From: Vibrio variabilis
GTDB lineage: Bacteria > Pseudomonadota > Gammaproteobacteria > Enterobacterales > Vibrionaceae
Reading direction: 5' to 3'
Length of the DNA: 64,000 nucleotides
Assembly: GCF_003263785.1 (NCBI RefSeq)
Contig: NZ_JYJK01000085.1
Span: 1-64,000 of the forward strand
In this document: piece by piece, positions 20,206 to 28,888 of the stretch
Layout: each line of letters starts with the position of its first letter
How positions within the stretch are numbered: position 1 is the stretch's first letter
The notes under the pieces: model-generated
The model's input: only the letters and a program-made list of their open reading frames with translations
Databases searched by the model: none
What the model was told of the DNA's origin: nothing
Translations under genes and position numbers: made by a program

Positions 20206-21413
20206 TTAGATTCTATTCACCCACTTGTCGAGTCTAAAGTAGATATTCCCCTCAATAGTAACGTTCGTTGTTTCTCTGCCATCCTCCGGACGAAGAACAA
20301 TGCCCCATGTCGTTGTGTCTCTCTCGCGTGAACCGTCTTGCGTGATTCCATTGATAATATTATTTGTTACACGATTACTGCCCTGAACCCCATTAAGCGC
20401 GATACCTTCGTATTGTTTTCCGTACTTGTTTGTAGGTGTTGGGGAGTTGGCAACAATCGAGCCGAGATTGTCGATACGATTACTATCTATCACCACATCA
20501 TTGGCGCGCTCAACACTGATGGGTCTAACCGAATTTGACACACTATTGTCAGAAATATTAATGTTTGTTGCAGTCCAACCATCGTAGACTCTCTTAATAC
20601 TCAGACCTACTACGACATCGTGCATCACATTGTTTTGCATCTTGATATTGTCAGCGCCTCGTTTACTCGTGATACCATCATAAGCTCTTTCTACATAGTT
20701 ATTGACGAGTGTGAAGTGGTCGCCATACTCTCCTGACTCGCCCCCAGCAGAGACATAGATTGCAGCATCTCGAACGCCAAAGAAGCTGTTGTTTCTGATG
20801 GTTGCTTTTAGTGCGCCTGTCATGAGTATTCCACTATCTCCCCCGCCAAGTAATAAGGATCCGTATCATTTTCAGTGCCAATAAAAACAATATTCTCTAT
20901 GAGTAGTTCATTTAGTTTGCTCTTACCTGAGCTTGTCGCGCCACGGATTGAAAGCGCGTCTGCTGTCTGCTTCGTTCCCTCTCTTCCCGCCGGCGTTTTG
21001 TAACGAAGGGGAACGACGGTCGAAACCTTAGCTTTGGACATGTTGAAGGTACCACCAATCCAATCAAAGTTCGCTAGCACACCCGCACCGCCACATTCAT
21101 CCGATTTTGACGCATGAGTATCAAAACTAAACATATCGCCATCCAACTGCTCAGTAGCGATAAACCTAGCCTCACTAGCATCTACTTTTAGATCGTTTCT
21201 CAAGTAGACTTTTGTATCCTGGCTGATGTAATAAGTCCCTGTCAGTACCAACTCAGAGCCTGTATTAGTTGCCTGTTGGAGGGCAGTTTGAAGTTTACTC
21301 GTATCACCCTTTGGGTTTATAGGAGCAGAAGTACAGTCTTCGGCGGCTGCCGCACTCGATACCAGTGCGAGAATCAGAAAAGGTAGTATTTTTGACAAAT
21401 GATTGCAGTTCAT
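20206..21413 (-). CDS. Secreted right-handed beta-helix protein, putative polysaccharide lyase (one frame break)
   Basis: Restored product 402 residues with a signal peptide (about 1-23, ending AAA) and a body of short N/D/V/I-rich repeats (for example NIKMQNNVMHDVVVG, NINISDNSVSNSV, DVVIDSNRIDNLG) typical of parallel beta-helix carbohydrate-active proteins. The frame breaks in the C5 run at 20840-20844; one more C gives YYLAGGDSGILMTGAL. Start 21413 follows AAGGTAAAG. Its position next to kdgR and a transporter suggests action on a uronate-containing polysaccharide as lyase or epimerase. I cannot assign a PL family or catalytic residues. Confidence 0.72.
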
Positions 21414-21641
21414 AGTTTTCTTTACCTTGTTTCGGTTACTGTTTAAATGTTCAAATTAGTATTTTTTACTTATGTTTTTGTTATATATGATAGAGGACTC
21501 AAAGCGTCCACTTTGACTAATTATTTAACTATTTAACGTTAGTATTCACTTAACAAGGTAATTTATTGCCAGTGGTAATGTCACCATTTGCCTTCACGCG
21601 TTTTAGCCGCAGATTGGATTGCACTGATGCTTGCCGTAAAC

Positions 21642-21679
21642 AAAAAAACCCTTAACGAGAACTAACTCATTAAGGGTTT
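21642..21679 (-). terminator. Terminator after the SSS symporter
   Basis: AAACCCTTAA/TTAAGGGTTT stem read on the minus strand, followed by T7. The rest of 21414-21695 is AT-rich upstream DNA of the beta-helix gene with no other clear feature. Confidence 0.85.
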
Positions 21680-21695
21680 CGTCTTTGTATTATAT

Positions 21696-23480
21696 CTAAG
21701 CGATTGCTGATTCTTCCGTTACTTTCGTACTTTCAAGTTTGCGCTCAGACTTGACCAGCAAGGTACCGATCAGAGCGAGGATTGCTGCGATAATGACGAA
21801 CAGCATTCTTCCCCAAAGTGGGTTTGGAACTAATGTCAGGCAGAGAATAAAGACTGACGCGATAAGTACCATTTTACCCAGCACATTGTTCTGTTTATTG
21901 TCCATTGCAACACTTTCTAGGCTATCTTCTACAACAACTTCAGTGTCCACGTTAGTAAAGAACTGTTTAACCTCAGCCTCTCGTTGCGCAGGCAGTCCTT
22001 TGTAGAAGAACTGTGAGCAAACAAAGAATGGCAGTGTAATCGACATATGTCCGATTAAGCCTAACGTTACCGACTTCATTTCGGTATATTCACGAGATGT
22101 AAGCGGTTGATCTAAACCTAGAATCGATTGTAGCGCTTCCGGTGTCAGTACAAAGGCAATAAAGCCTGACACACACATACCGACGAGAACTGTACCCCAA
22201 CCAGCCCAATCAGGTGTTTTCCTAACAAAGAAACACATGATCGAAGGAATAAGGATTGGGAAGCCAATAAGCGTGCTCACCAACATCGTTAAATCAAACA
22301 AACCAAACTCTTTCAATGATGTTAGGAAAAGCGCTGAAATAATAATGACGATACCAAACAGAGCCGTCAGTAACTTACTCACAAAGATAAGGTGAGACTC
22401 AGAGTGGTTTTTACAGAAGTATGGTTGATAAACACTTTTCAGAATAATACCAGCATTGCGGTTCAGCGCAGAGTCCATCGAAGACATGGTTGCGGCAAAC
22501 ATCGCAGCGAGCATCAAACCAACCATGCCCACTGGCATTTCACGACTTACAAACATGAAGTAGGTTGCATCTGCGACTTTATTACCAAGTCCAGCCAATC
22601 CCCAAGTGCTTGTATCTGGATAGTGTGCCGCTACATACCACGCAGGTACAAACCAAAGCAGTGGACCGATAAGCATTAACGTCCCCGCCAAAATCGCAGC
22701 TTTACGAGCATTTTTGGTATCTTTTGCCGCAATGTAACGGTAGGAATCTACCATGTTGTTGGTGCTAAAGAACTGTTTAATAAACATGAAGATAAACCAG
22801 CCAACAAACAAATACGCGTGGTTGTATCCGTCACCAATAAATGGTTGCTCAGGAAGACCGGCCTCAAGAAGTGGTGTCAAGCCACCAGATTTCCAAATTG
22901 CCACTGCGCCCGTTACCAAGGTCATGGTTGTCAGAATAATCATCTGCATGAAGTCTGAGGCGATTACCGCCCAGCTACCACCAACCAAGGACATGAACAG
23001 CACAACTGAACCGGCGACGACGATAGTGAGCTCTAAAGGAAGTCCGATTACCGCGCTAGTGAATACCGCTAGTGCATTAATCCAGATAGATGCCTGAAGG
23101 ACGCTCAGTGGTACGTTTGCCCATGTAAAAATCTGCTCGTTCACTGGACCTAATCGCATACGCACACCTTCAAGCGGCGTTTCTACACGCATTTGGCGTG
23201 CTTTTGCAGCAAAAAACAGATAGTTACATAGGTAGCCTAGCGCGTTTGCGTAAAAAACGGTTGTGGCTACTGCAAATCCACCTGTGAGTGCCTTACCCAT
23301 GTGACCAGTAAACGTCATGGCGCTCACTGCTGTCATGAATGATGTGGATCCCACCATCCACCAGAGCATTTTACCGCCCCCACGAAAATAATCACTTGTG
23401 GAGTTACTGAAGGATTTAAATAAGACCCCAATTGCCACAAGGAAGCCAAAGTAAACCAGTACGATTGCTATATCAACCAT
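21696..23480 (-). CDS. Sodium:solute symporter (SSS family), probable uronate/oligosaccharide importer
   Basis: A 594-residue transporter with about 14 membrane helices. Family features include YFRGGGKMLWWMVGSTSFMTAVSAMTF (given as a motif near residues 31-57) and the AAMFAATMSSMDSALNRNAG helix, the SSS sodium-site region. The cytoplasmic stretch near 500-530 is acidic. Related symporters in Vibrio alginate systems carry unsaturated uronate oligomers, and E. coli has an SSS gene beside a sulfatase. Start 23480 has AAGGGAAG upstream. Placed beside kdgR and the beta-helix gene, its cargo is probably an oligo-uronide or rhamnose-containing product (inference). Confidence 0.87.
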   Translation of the reverse strand: MVDIAIVLVYFGFLVAIGVLFKSFSNSTSDYFRGGGKMLWWMVGSTSFMTAVSAMTFTGHMGKALTGGFAVATTVFYANALGYLCNYLFFAAKARQMRVETPLEGVRMRLGPVNEQIFTWANVPLSVLQASIWINALAVFTSAVIGLPLELTIVVAGSVVLFMSLVGGSWAVIASDFMQMIILTTMTLVTGAVAIWKSGGLTPLLEAGLPEQPFIGDGYNHAYLFVGWFIFMFIKQFFSTNNMVDSYRYIAAKDTKNARKAAILAGTLMLIGPLLWFVPAWYVAAHYPDTSTWGLAGLGNKVADATYFMFVSREMPVGMVGLMLAAMFAATMSSMDSALNRNAGIILKSVYQPYFCKNHSESHLIFVSKLLTALFGIVIIISALFLTSLKEFGLFDLTMLVSTLIGFPILIPSIMCFFVRKTPDWAGWGTVLVGMCVSGFIAFVLTPEALQSILGLDQPLTSREYTEMKSVTLGLIGHMSITLPFFVCSQFFYKGLPAQREAEVKQFFTNVDTEVVVEDSLESVAMDNKQNNVLGKMVLIASVFILCLTLVPNPLWGRMLFVIIAAILALIGTLLVKSERKLESTKVTEESAIA

Positions 23481-23908
23481 GTTTCTTCCCTTTCATTTAT
23501 TTTATTTCAACGTAATTTATTCTAGTTTGCTCGTTTTTCCCGAACATTAATCACAACCCCAAACCAATAGATAAGTGACAAATGAAGTTGGAATAAAAAT
23601 CCATTCCATTTATTCACGAGTCACAAATTTTCATTTGAGAACTAATTTCACAATCAATTAAAACCAACATAGTCAAGTTACAATCTATAACGATTTAGTG
23701 AAATGATAATTTTTGGTAATTTTGAGGGCAAAATTTGCATTAGTATGTAAATTCAAATAACTGACCGTTGATCGCGTCAATGGATGTGCAAGCCCAACAG
23801 TTCAAAAAGGTAATCACTAAGATGATCCGCCGGCAAAACCATAATAAGTTCGAAACAAATGAGCCCGTCATCAATGACGGGCTCTGGTAAAGAACTCATT
23901 GGGTAAAA
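23481..23908. other. Intergenic region between symporter and FucO-like gene
   Basis: An AT-rich 428-base gap. It contains TGGAAT-N8-ATTCCA at 23589-23608, about 110 bases before the symporter start, which could be an operator for an IclR-type regulator such as KdgR. Near the right end is the hairpin GAGCCCGTCAT/ATGACGGGCTC (23861-23884), a likely terminator of the dehydrogenase gene. I see no gene in it. Confidence 0.5.
23861..23884 (-). terminator. Terminator after the FucO-like gene
   Basis: Perfect 11-base stem GAGCCCGTCAT/ATGACGGGCTC with a two-base loop. On the minus strand it is followed by ATTTGTTT, a modest T tail. Confidence 0.75.
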
Positions 23909-25060
23909 CTACCCTAGCGACTTCATGTACAGCGCTAGAACATCATCAGGGGTCATGCTCACAGGGTTTCCTCCTGCGCACGGGTCTGCCAATGCACTAT
24001 CCACCCAGACTTTTACATCATCTTCTGTGACGCCTAACTGGCCAAAGCCGGCGGGAATACCAACGCGTGAGCTGAGTTCACGGATCGCTTTTACAGCTTC
24101 GATACTCGCTTGCTCTTCTGACATCCCGTCAGTATTGCACCCTAGGGCAACTGCCAGCTTCGCAAATTTCTCTACCCTATGTAGTCGATTAAACTCACAC
24201 ACTAGTGGCAAGAGAATAGCGTTGCATACTCCATGCGGTAGGTTTTTATGTGCGCCTGCTGGATGGGCCATGGCGTGAACCATACCCAATCCTGCGCTAT
24301 TAAATGCCATACCTGCTAGGAACTGGCCTAATGCCATTTTCTCTCGCGCTTCGATATTTGAGCCATCCTCGACGGCATGAGGTAAGTACTGACTAATCAC
24401 GCGAACAGACTCTAGCGCAGAGTGATCGGTTAAGGTGTGTGCCCCCACTGAAACGTATGCTTCAATCGCATGCGTCAGAGCATCCATACCCGTTGCTGCC
24501 GTAACATCCGCGGGCAAGCCAACCATAATGCTAGGATCATTCACCGAGATATCCGGAATAATATTGCTATCGATAATAACGCACTTTACTTTGTTCTTTT
24601 CATCAGTAATGACAGCATTACTGGTCACCTCTGCAGCGGTCCCTGCTGTTGTATTGATAGCGAATAGCGGTACGCCTTGATTCTTTACATTGTTCACCCC
24701 TGTATAAAGAGTGATGGGTTGTGGATTTGCAGTCAGGATTTTTACCGCCTTCGCGGTATCAATAGCACTACCTCCACCAAAACCAATAATGTAGTTGGCA
24801 CCGGACTCTTCGTAGGCTTGATAGGCTTGGTCAACCACTGAGACGGTTGGGTTTGGAACGGTATCGGTGAAACAAGTGAATGATAAGTTGGACTCTTTAA
24901 GAGCAGTAATCAGCGGATCAAGTAAACCCAGTTCCTTCAATGCATTGTCTGCAATAATAAAGCCATCTCCAATCTCTTTCGAGACTAAATGACCAACCAA
25001 TTCATTGATCGCATGTTCCCCAGAGATATTAATTTTGGGTAGTGCCAAAGTAAAAGCCAT
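23909..25060 (-). CDS. fucO: Iron-containing alcohol dehydrogenase, FucO-like lactaldehyde reductase
   Basis: A 383-residue group III (iron-dependent) alcohol dehydrogenase. The NAD-binding GFGGGSAIDTAKA (about residue 95) and metal-binding segments containing D-x3-H and H-x3-H (MDALTHAIEAYVS, VHAMAHPAGAHKNLPHG) match lactaldehyde/1,2-propanediol oxidoreductase. It would reduce L-lactaldehyde, the product of RhaD encoded 6 kb away, to propanediol. Start 25060 follows AAGGAATAA. The exact substrate is inferred from the rhamnose context; other iron alcohol dehydrogenases look similar. Confidence 0.83.
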   Translation of the reverse strand: MAFTLALPKINISGEHAINELVGHLVSKEIGDGFIIADNALKELGLLDPLITALKESNLSFTCFTDTVPNPTVSVVDQAYQAYEESGANYIIGFGGGSAIDTAKAVKILTANPQPITLYTGVNNVKNQGVPLFAINTTAGTAAEVTSNAVITDEKNKVKCVIIDSNIIPDISVNDPSIMVGLPADVTAATGMDALTHAIEAYVSVGAHTLTDHSALESVRVISQYLPHAVEDGSNIEAREKMALGQFLAGMAFNSAGLGMVHAMAHPAGAHKNLPHGVCNAILLPLVCEFNRLHRVEKFAKLAVALGCNTDGMSEEQASIEAVKAIRELSSRVGIPAGFGQLGVTEDDVKVWVDSALADPCAGGNPVSMTPDDVLALYMKSLG

Positions 25061-25190
25061 ATTTATTCCTTGTAATTAACAACTATATATTTACAAATGA
25101 TCACAGATCGATAATTCAAACTCGACCACAAACTTTTAGAGCGCTGATTCATCAGCGATAGAGACTTGAAGCAAATTCTAGGCTCGATAT

Positions 25191-26008
25191 CTAAAGCGTG
25201 AGATACGCAATCAAACTGACCAAAATAACGATCATGGTCGCTGAATAAACGTGGCGTTCGGACATGCGTTTCATCAAATGAGCAGCCACAGGAACACCAA
25301 GAAATGAGCCGATGAAAAACAGGATTGCAGTATGAATATCTGACTGCCCACCTTTCGCATAACCTGCCGCAGCAATGGCAGATAGCACAATGCCAACACT
25401 ACGGAAGAGCCAACAGCTTTCTTAATATCCACATGCAGCACATTGTTGAGAACAGGGAGAAGCAAAACGCCCCCACCAACGCCTGTTGAGCCCAAAACGG
25501 AACCACAAAACATACCAGAGACAATCGCCTTTTTAGTGTTCGTTTTAGGTTCACAAGTCATGCCCTGCCTGACCTTAGACGAGCTTCTGTATTTAGAGAA
25601 CACGGAAATCAAGGAACCAACCATTACAGTAGTCACCAACCAAGCCACCATCTGCTCTGTCCTTTGTGAGTAAAACGGATGTGTGCTGAAGTAAACGACC
25701 AACTGGGTGACCATCAAGGTAACTGGCACCGCCCCAACAAAAAGTAGCGCTATCTTGTTCCAAGATACGTTACGAGCTTTTATGTGTACTAGGGAAGCGT
25801 TGATTTTTACCATCGCTGAAATCATACTTGCGGTGCCTACCGCCAACACCGGAGACATACCACAAAATAACTGCAACATGGGTATTAACAGCACGCCTCC
25901 GCCAACGCCCGTTAGTCCCAAACACAAACCAAATATGCTTCCCAAAATCAGCTTCAATACCACTGCATCCGCAGACCACACGTTCGTCAACAACTCATAA
26001 AATGGCAT
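25191..26008 (-). CDS. TauE/SafE-type sulfur-anion exporter (one frame break)
   Basis: Restored product 272 residues, eight predicted helices, with the family's two glycine-rich repeats: GLTGVGGGVLLIPML and GSTGVGGGVLLLPVL. TSUP/TauE proteins export sulfite, sulfoacetate or related anions. Start ATG 26008 follows AAGGAG. The frame breaks at 25387-25388; one extra base gives VLALVLSAIAAAGYAKG. Located between the FucO-like gene and the sulfatase-maturation operon, it could export sulfate or sulfite released during desulfation of the polysaccharide (inference). Confidence 0.85.
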
Positions 26009-26158
26009 AAACCATCTCCTTAAGCGAGCAAAACAAAACACCTTTTTAATAAATTCAATCTAACGTACCGATTAGTGTTTGATTTATGGCGCTGATCATA
26101 TTTCGTCTGTTTTTTTTGCAGTACACTAACCCTTCCAGTAGCACGCAATGACGGCACT

Positions 26159-26785
26159 ATGACAATACCGATACCAACATCGCTGAAAGAAATGACCAGT
26201 AGACTTACCGTTGGAAAGCGAGAGGCCGTCTACTTTAGCCACGGCAAAGCATCTGGTTCTATCGTGTTGAAAGTGGATTTATAGGCCTTTACCAGGTAGC
26301 AGAAACCGGAAAAGAATCGTTACTAAGATTGTATGGGAAGGGCTCGTATTTTGGGTATCGCTCTCTATTTACCTGTCAGCGCTATCCCGCAACGGCAAGG
26401 GCAATGGAAGACAGTGTTGTCAGTCGGGTGAATGTCCACTCTTTTGAAGACTTGCAACACCTGTCCCCCTCACTAACCAAAGCCTCACAACCGAGGTATG
26501 TCAAGAGTTGGGCGAAGCGAGCGACGTCTCGTTCAATTTAGTGCTTTCAACGCTAAAAACAGGATCATCGATGCGATACAGCACTTCTTTAAGCACTACC
26601 CCCACTACCCTTGGACCTATCGCGAAATTAGCGAATACAGTGCTACCGACATCACGACTGTGATTCGTTTTTGTAAATCACTCAAACAAGCCGGTGTGCT
26701 TTGCAAACACCATCGCAAACCCCACCCGCTCGATCTATCAAAACTGACGAACACCCACGGGATGTCCAAGGAAAGCACTAAATGA
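26159..26785 (+). CDS. Crp/Fnr-family regulator (three frame breaks)
   Basis: The restored 209-residue reading has an N-terminal cyclic-nucleotide-domain-like barrel (SGFYRVESGFIGLYQVAETGKESLLRLYGKGSYFGYRSLF, a stretch at about residues 32-72), a dimer helix (CQELGEASRRLVQFSAFN) and a C-terminal helix-turn-helix (TYREISEYSATDITTVIRFCKSLKQAG). Breaks at 26257-26258, 26465-26469 and about 26519 each need one extra base. Three breaks in one gene also leave open true decay. It is the first gene of the operon with two DUF202 genes and the sulfatase maturase, so it probably controls them. Confidence 0.68.
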
Positions 26786-26810
26786 AAAAGCTTAGATCTA
26801 AGAAATCACC

Positions 26811-27146
26811 ATGCGTGAAGAAGGGAACGCTCCGGATTATCGCTTCTCACTCGCCAACGAAAGAACCTATCTAGCGTGGATTAGAACATCGCTCGCCTTG
26901 TTAGCCGGCGCTATTGCTCTTGACCAACTGACTCCAGAGCTTGCAAACCCATCAGTGCGACTATTGCTTTCTTGTTTCCTGTGTCTCTGCTCAGGCGCGG
27001 TTGGGATCTATGCTTACCGACGATGGTCCCGCAACGAACAGGCGATGAGGTTAAACCAAGAGCTCCAATACACATCGAACATGAAGATTATTAGTGGCAC
27101 CATTTTGTTGCTTACCTTCATCATCGCGTTGGCCATCACTCTATGA
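26811..27146 (+). CDS. DUF202 inner-membrane protein, YidH-like
   Basis: A 111-residue protein with the DUF202 signature ANERTYLAWIRTSLALLAGAIAL and three hydrophobic segments. In E. coli two DUF202 genes (yidG, yidH) lie near a sulfatase gene (yidJ) and an SSS symporter (yidK); the same partners occur in this region. The stop overlaps the next start (ATGA at 27143-27146). Function of the family is unknown. Confidence 0.85.
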   Translation: MREEGNAPDYRFSLANERTYLAWIRTSLALLAGAIALDQLTPELANPSVRLLLSCFLCLCSGAVGIYAYRRWSRNEQAMRLNQELQYTSNMKIISGTILLLTFIIALAITL

Positions 27147-27424
27147 GTACGGTAAATGGTCTGCAGTTAGAACGTACCGTCTTGTCTTGGCTACGGACAC
27201 AGTTAGTCCTATTTGCCATCGGTGTAGTATTAATAAAGGTGTCGATCACTCAAGATACCACTCTCATTTATCTATGTGGTGCAACGGCAATGCTGGTTGC
27301 CGTCATGTGTTCTCTCTCCCACGGGAAAGCGATCAAGTTTTTTACTTCAATAATAATAATGCTGTTAGCAGCAGCCTACGCCTTAACCATGCTATCTGAA
27401 GTCTTCATAGGAAAACTACAATGA
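27143..27424 (+). CDS. DUF202 inner-membrane protein, YidG-like
   Basis: A 93-residue three-helix protein with the DUF202-type opening LQLERTVLSWLRTQLVLFAIGVVLIK (about residues 7-32). It overlaps its neighbours on both sides by ATGA, so the two DUF202 proteins and the maturase should be made in fixed ratio and may form a membrane complex. Function unknown. Confidence 0.83.
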   Translation: MSTVNGLQLERTVLSWLRTQLVLFAIGVVLIKVSITQDTTLIYLCGATAMLVAVMCSLSHGKAIKFFTSIIIMLLAAAYALTMLSEVFIGKLQ

Positions 27425-28734
27425 ACCAAATTACCAACTGTCATGTGATGGCTAAGCCATCCGGCTCGGTATGTAATATCGACTGTGACTACTGCTTTTA
27501 TCTAGAGAAAGAGAAACTCTATCCAGATAGACAGAAAGAGAAACTCTATCCAGATAGACAAAAGAACTGGCGTATGGACGAGGAAACGCTTGAGGTATTT
27601 ATTCAGCAATACATCGATGCGCAGCAGGGCGACACTGTTCAATTTGCCTGGCAAGGAGGGGAGCCTACACTCCTCGGCGTAGACTTTTATCGCACCGTAG
27701 TGGAGTTGTGCGAGCGCTATCGAGGTAATAAAAAGATATCACACGGCTTTCAGACTAATGGAATTTTGATTAACGACGAATGGTGTGAGCTGTTCAAACA
27801 AAACGACTTTTTGATTGGTATTTCGATTGATGGGCCAGAAGATCTTCATGATGCCTATCGCACCAACACGAGCGGGAAAGGTACTCATCGCAAAGTTATT
27901 GGCGCGATCGAGTTATTAAAAGAACATGGTGTCGAATTTAATACCCTTACCGTCGTCAACGATAAGAACGTCAAACATCCGCTTAAGGTCTACCAGTACT
28001 TAAAAAGCATTGGGTCGACCTTCATTCAGTTCATTCCTTTGGTAGAGCGACAAGAATCCGACCTGCTAACAAACGATACTTGGTTGGTTAACCCAGATCA
28101 AAAAGATGGCAAGGTCACGCCTTGGTCGGTCCAACCCGATGAGTACGGCCAGTTCCTAAATACCATCTTCGATTACTGGGTCACCAAAGATGTGGGACGA
28201 GTATTTGTTCAGCAATTTGATACCACGTTAACGACCTGGCTTGGGCAACCGAGTCCAATATGTGTATTTTCGCCAAGGTGTGGACATGCTTTTGCGATTG
28301 AGGCAAATGGCGACCTATTTCAATGTGATCACTACGTCTATCCAGAGTATAAACTTGGCAATATCCACGACCGTACGATCCAGTCGATGAACAATAGCGA
28401 AGAAGCGATTAATTTCGGACTCAATAAATCCAATCAACTAAATAGCAAATGTTTGTCATGCCGATACCGATTCGCTTGCCATGGTGGCTGCCCGAAACAT
28501 CGCTTTTTGCCAGGACCAACAGGTGAACTCGACCATAACTATTTGTGTCAAGGATACTTTAGCTTCTTCGACCATTCTCAGCATGCGATGGCCTACATGG
28601 CTAAGCTGATCAAAAGTGGCCAATCACCAGCCAAGATTATGGAGCAGTTTTCGAATAAACCGACGGAGAGGGTGGGTAGAAATGACGCTTGCCCATGTGG
28701 CAGTGGTAAGAAATATAAGCGCTGTTGTGCTTAG
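27421..28734 (+). CDS. Anaerobic sulfatase-maturating enzyme (radical SAM)
   Basis: A 437-residue radical-SAM enzyme that converts the active-site cysteine of sulfatases to formylglycine. The cluster motif is Cys18, Cys22, Cys25 (CNIDCDYC). There is a SPASM-type cysteine-rich C-terminal half (CVFSPRCG, CDHYVYPE, CLSCRYRFACHGGCPKH) and a terminal SEC-C zinc motif (GRNDACPCGSGKKYKRCC). Residues 30-47 contain an in-frame tandem repeat of EKLYPDRQK that related enzymes normally have once. It converges on the Cys-type sulfatase gene, its obvious client. Confidence 0.93.
   Translation: MNQITNCHVMAKPSGSVCNIDCDYCFYLEKEKLYPDRQKEKLYPDRQKNWRMDEETLEVFIQQYIDAQQGDTVQFAWQGGEPTLLGVDFYRTVVELCERYRGNKKISHGFQTNGILINDEWCELFKQNDFLIGISIDGPEDLHDAYRTNTSGKGTHRKVIGAIELLKEHGVEFNTLTVVNDKNVKHPLKVYQYLKSIGSTFIQFIPLVERQESDLLTNDTWLVNPDQKDGKVTPWSVQPDEYGQFLNTIFDYWVTKDVGRVFVQQFDTTLTTWLGQPSPICVFSPRCGHAFAIEANGDLFQCDHYVYPEYKLGNIHDRTIQSMNNSEEAINFGLNKSNQLNSKCLSCRYRFACHGGCPKHRFLPGPTGELDHNYLCQGYFSFFDHSQHAMAYMAKLIKSGQSPAKIMEQFSNKPTERVGRNDACPCGSGKKYKRCCA
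27508..27560 (+). repeat. 27-base in-frame tandem duplication inside the sulfatase maturase gene
   Basis: Two copies of a unit starting AAAGAGAAACTCTATCC, period 27 bases, nearly identical. They add nine residues (EKLYPDRQK) directly after the cluster-binding CxxxCxxC motif. The frame is kept. Could be a recent slippage event or an assembly artefact. Confidence 0.9.
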
Positions 28735-28805
28735 ATGACGTCAGGTGATAGTTAATTATTGAGAAGACAAAGTAACCGAGCGAGTAGACTAAAAAGCTCG
28801 GTAGC

Positions 28806-28840
28806 AAAAAAGTCCATAGTGGCGACACTATGGACTTTAT
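28806..28840. terminator. Convergent terminator between the maturase and sulfatase genes
   Basis: A 13-base stem AAAGTCCATAGTG/CACTATGGACTTT with a GCGA loop, A-rich on the left and T-rich on the right, so it can work in both directions. Confidence 0.9.
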
Positions 28841-28888
28841 CTTTTAGCATAATAGCGACAATTTAGGCATTAACTATGCCTCTAAAAA

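Noticed and set aside
26159..26785. Calling the Crp/Fnr-like gene a true pseudogene
   Set aside because: It has three breaks, but each is a one-base loss of the same kind as in clearly essential-type genes nearby, so error is the simpler explanation.
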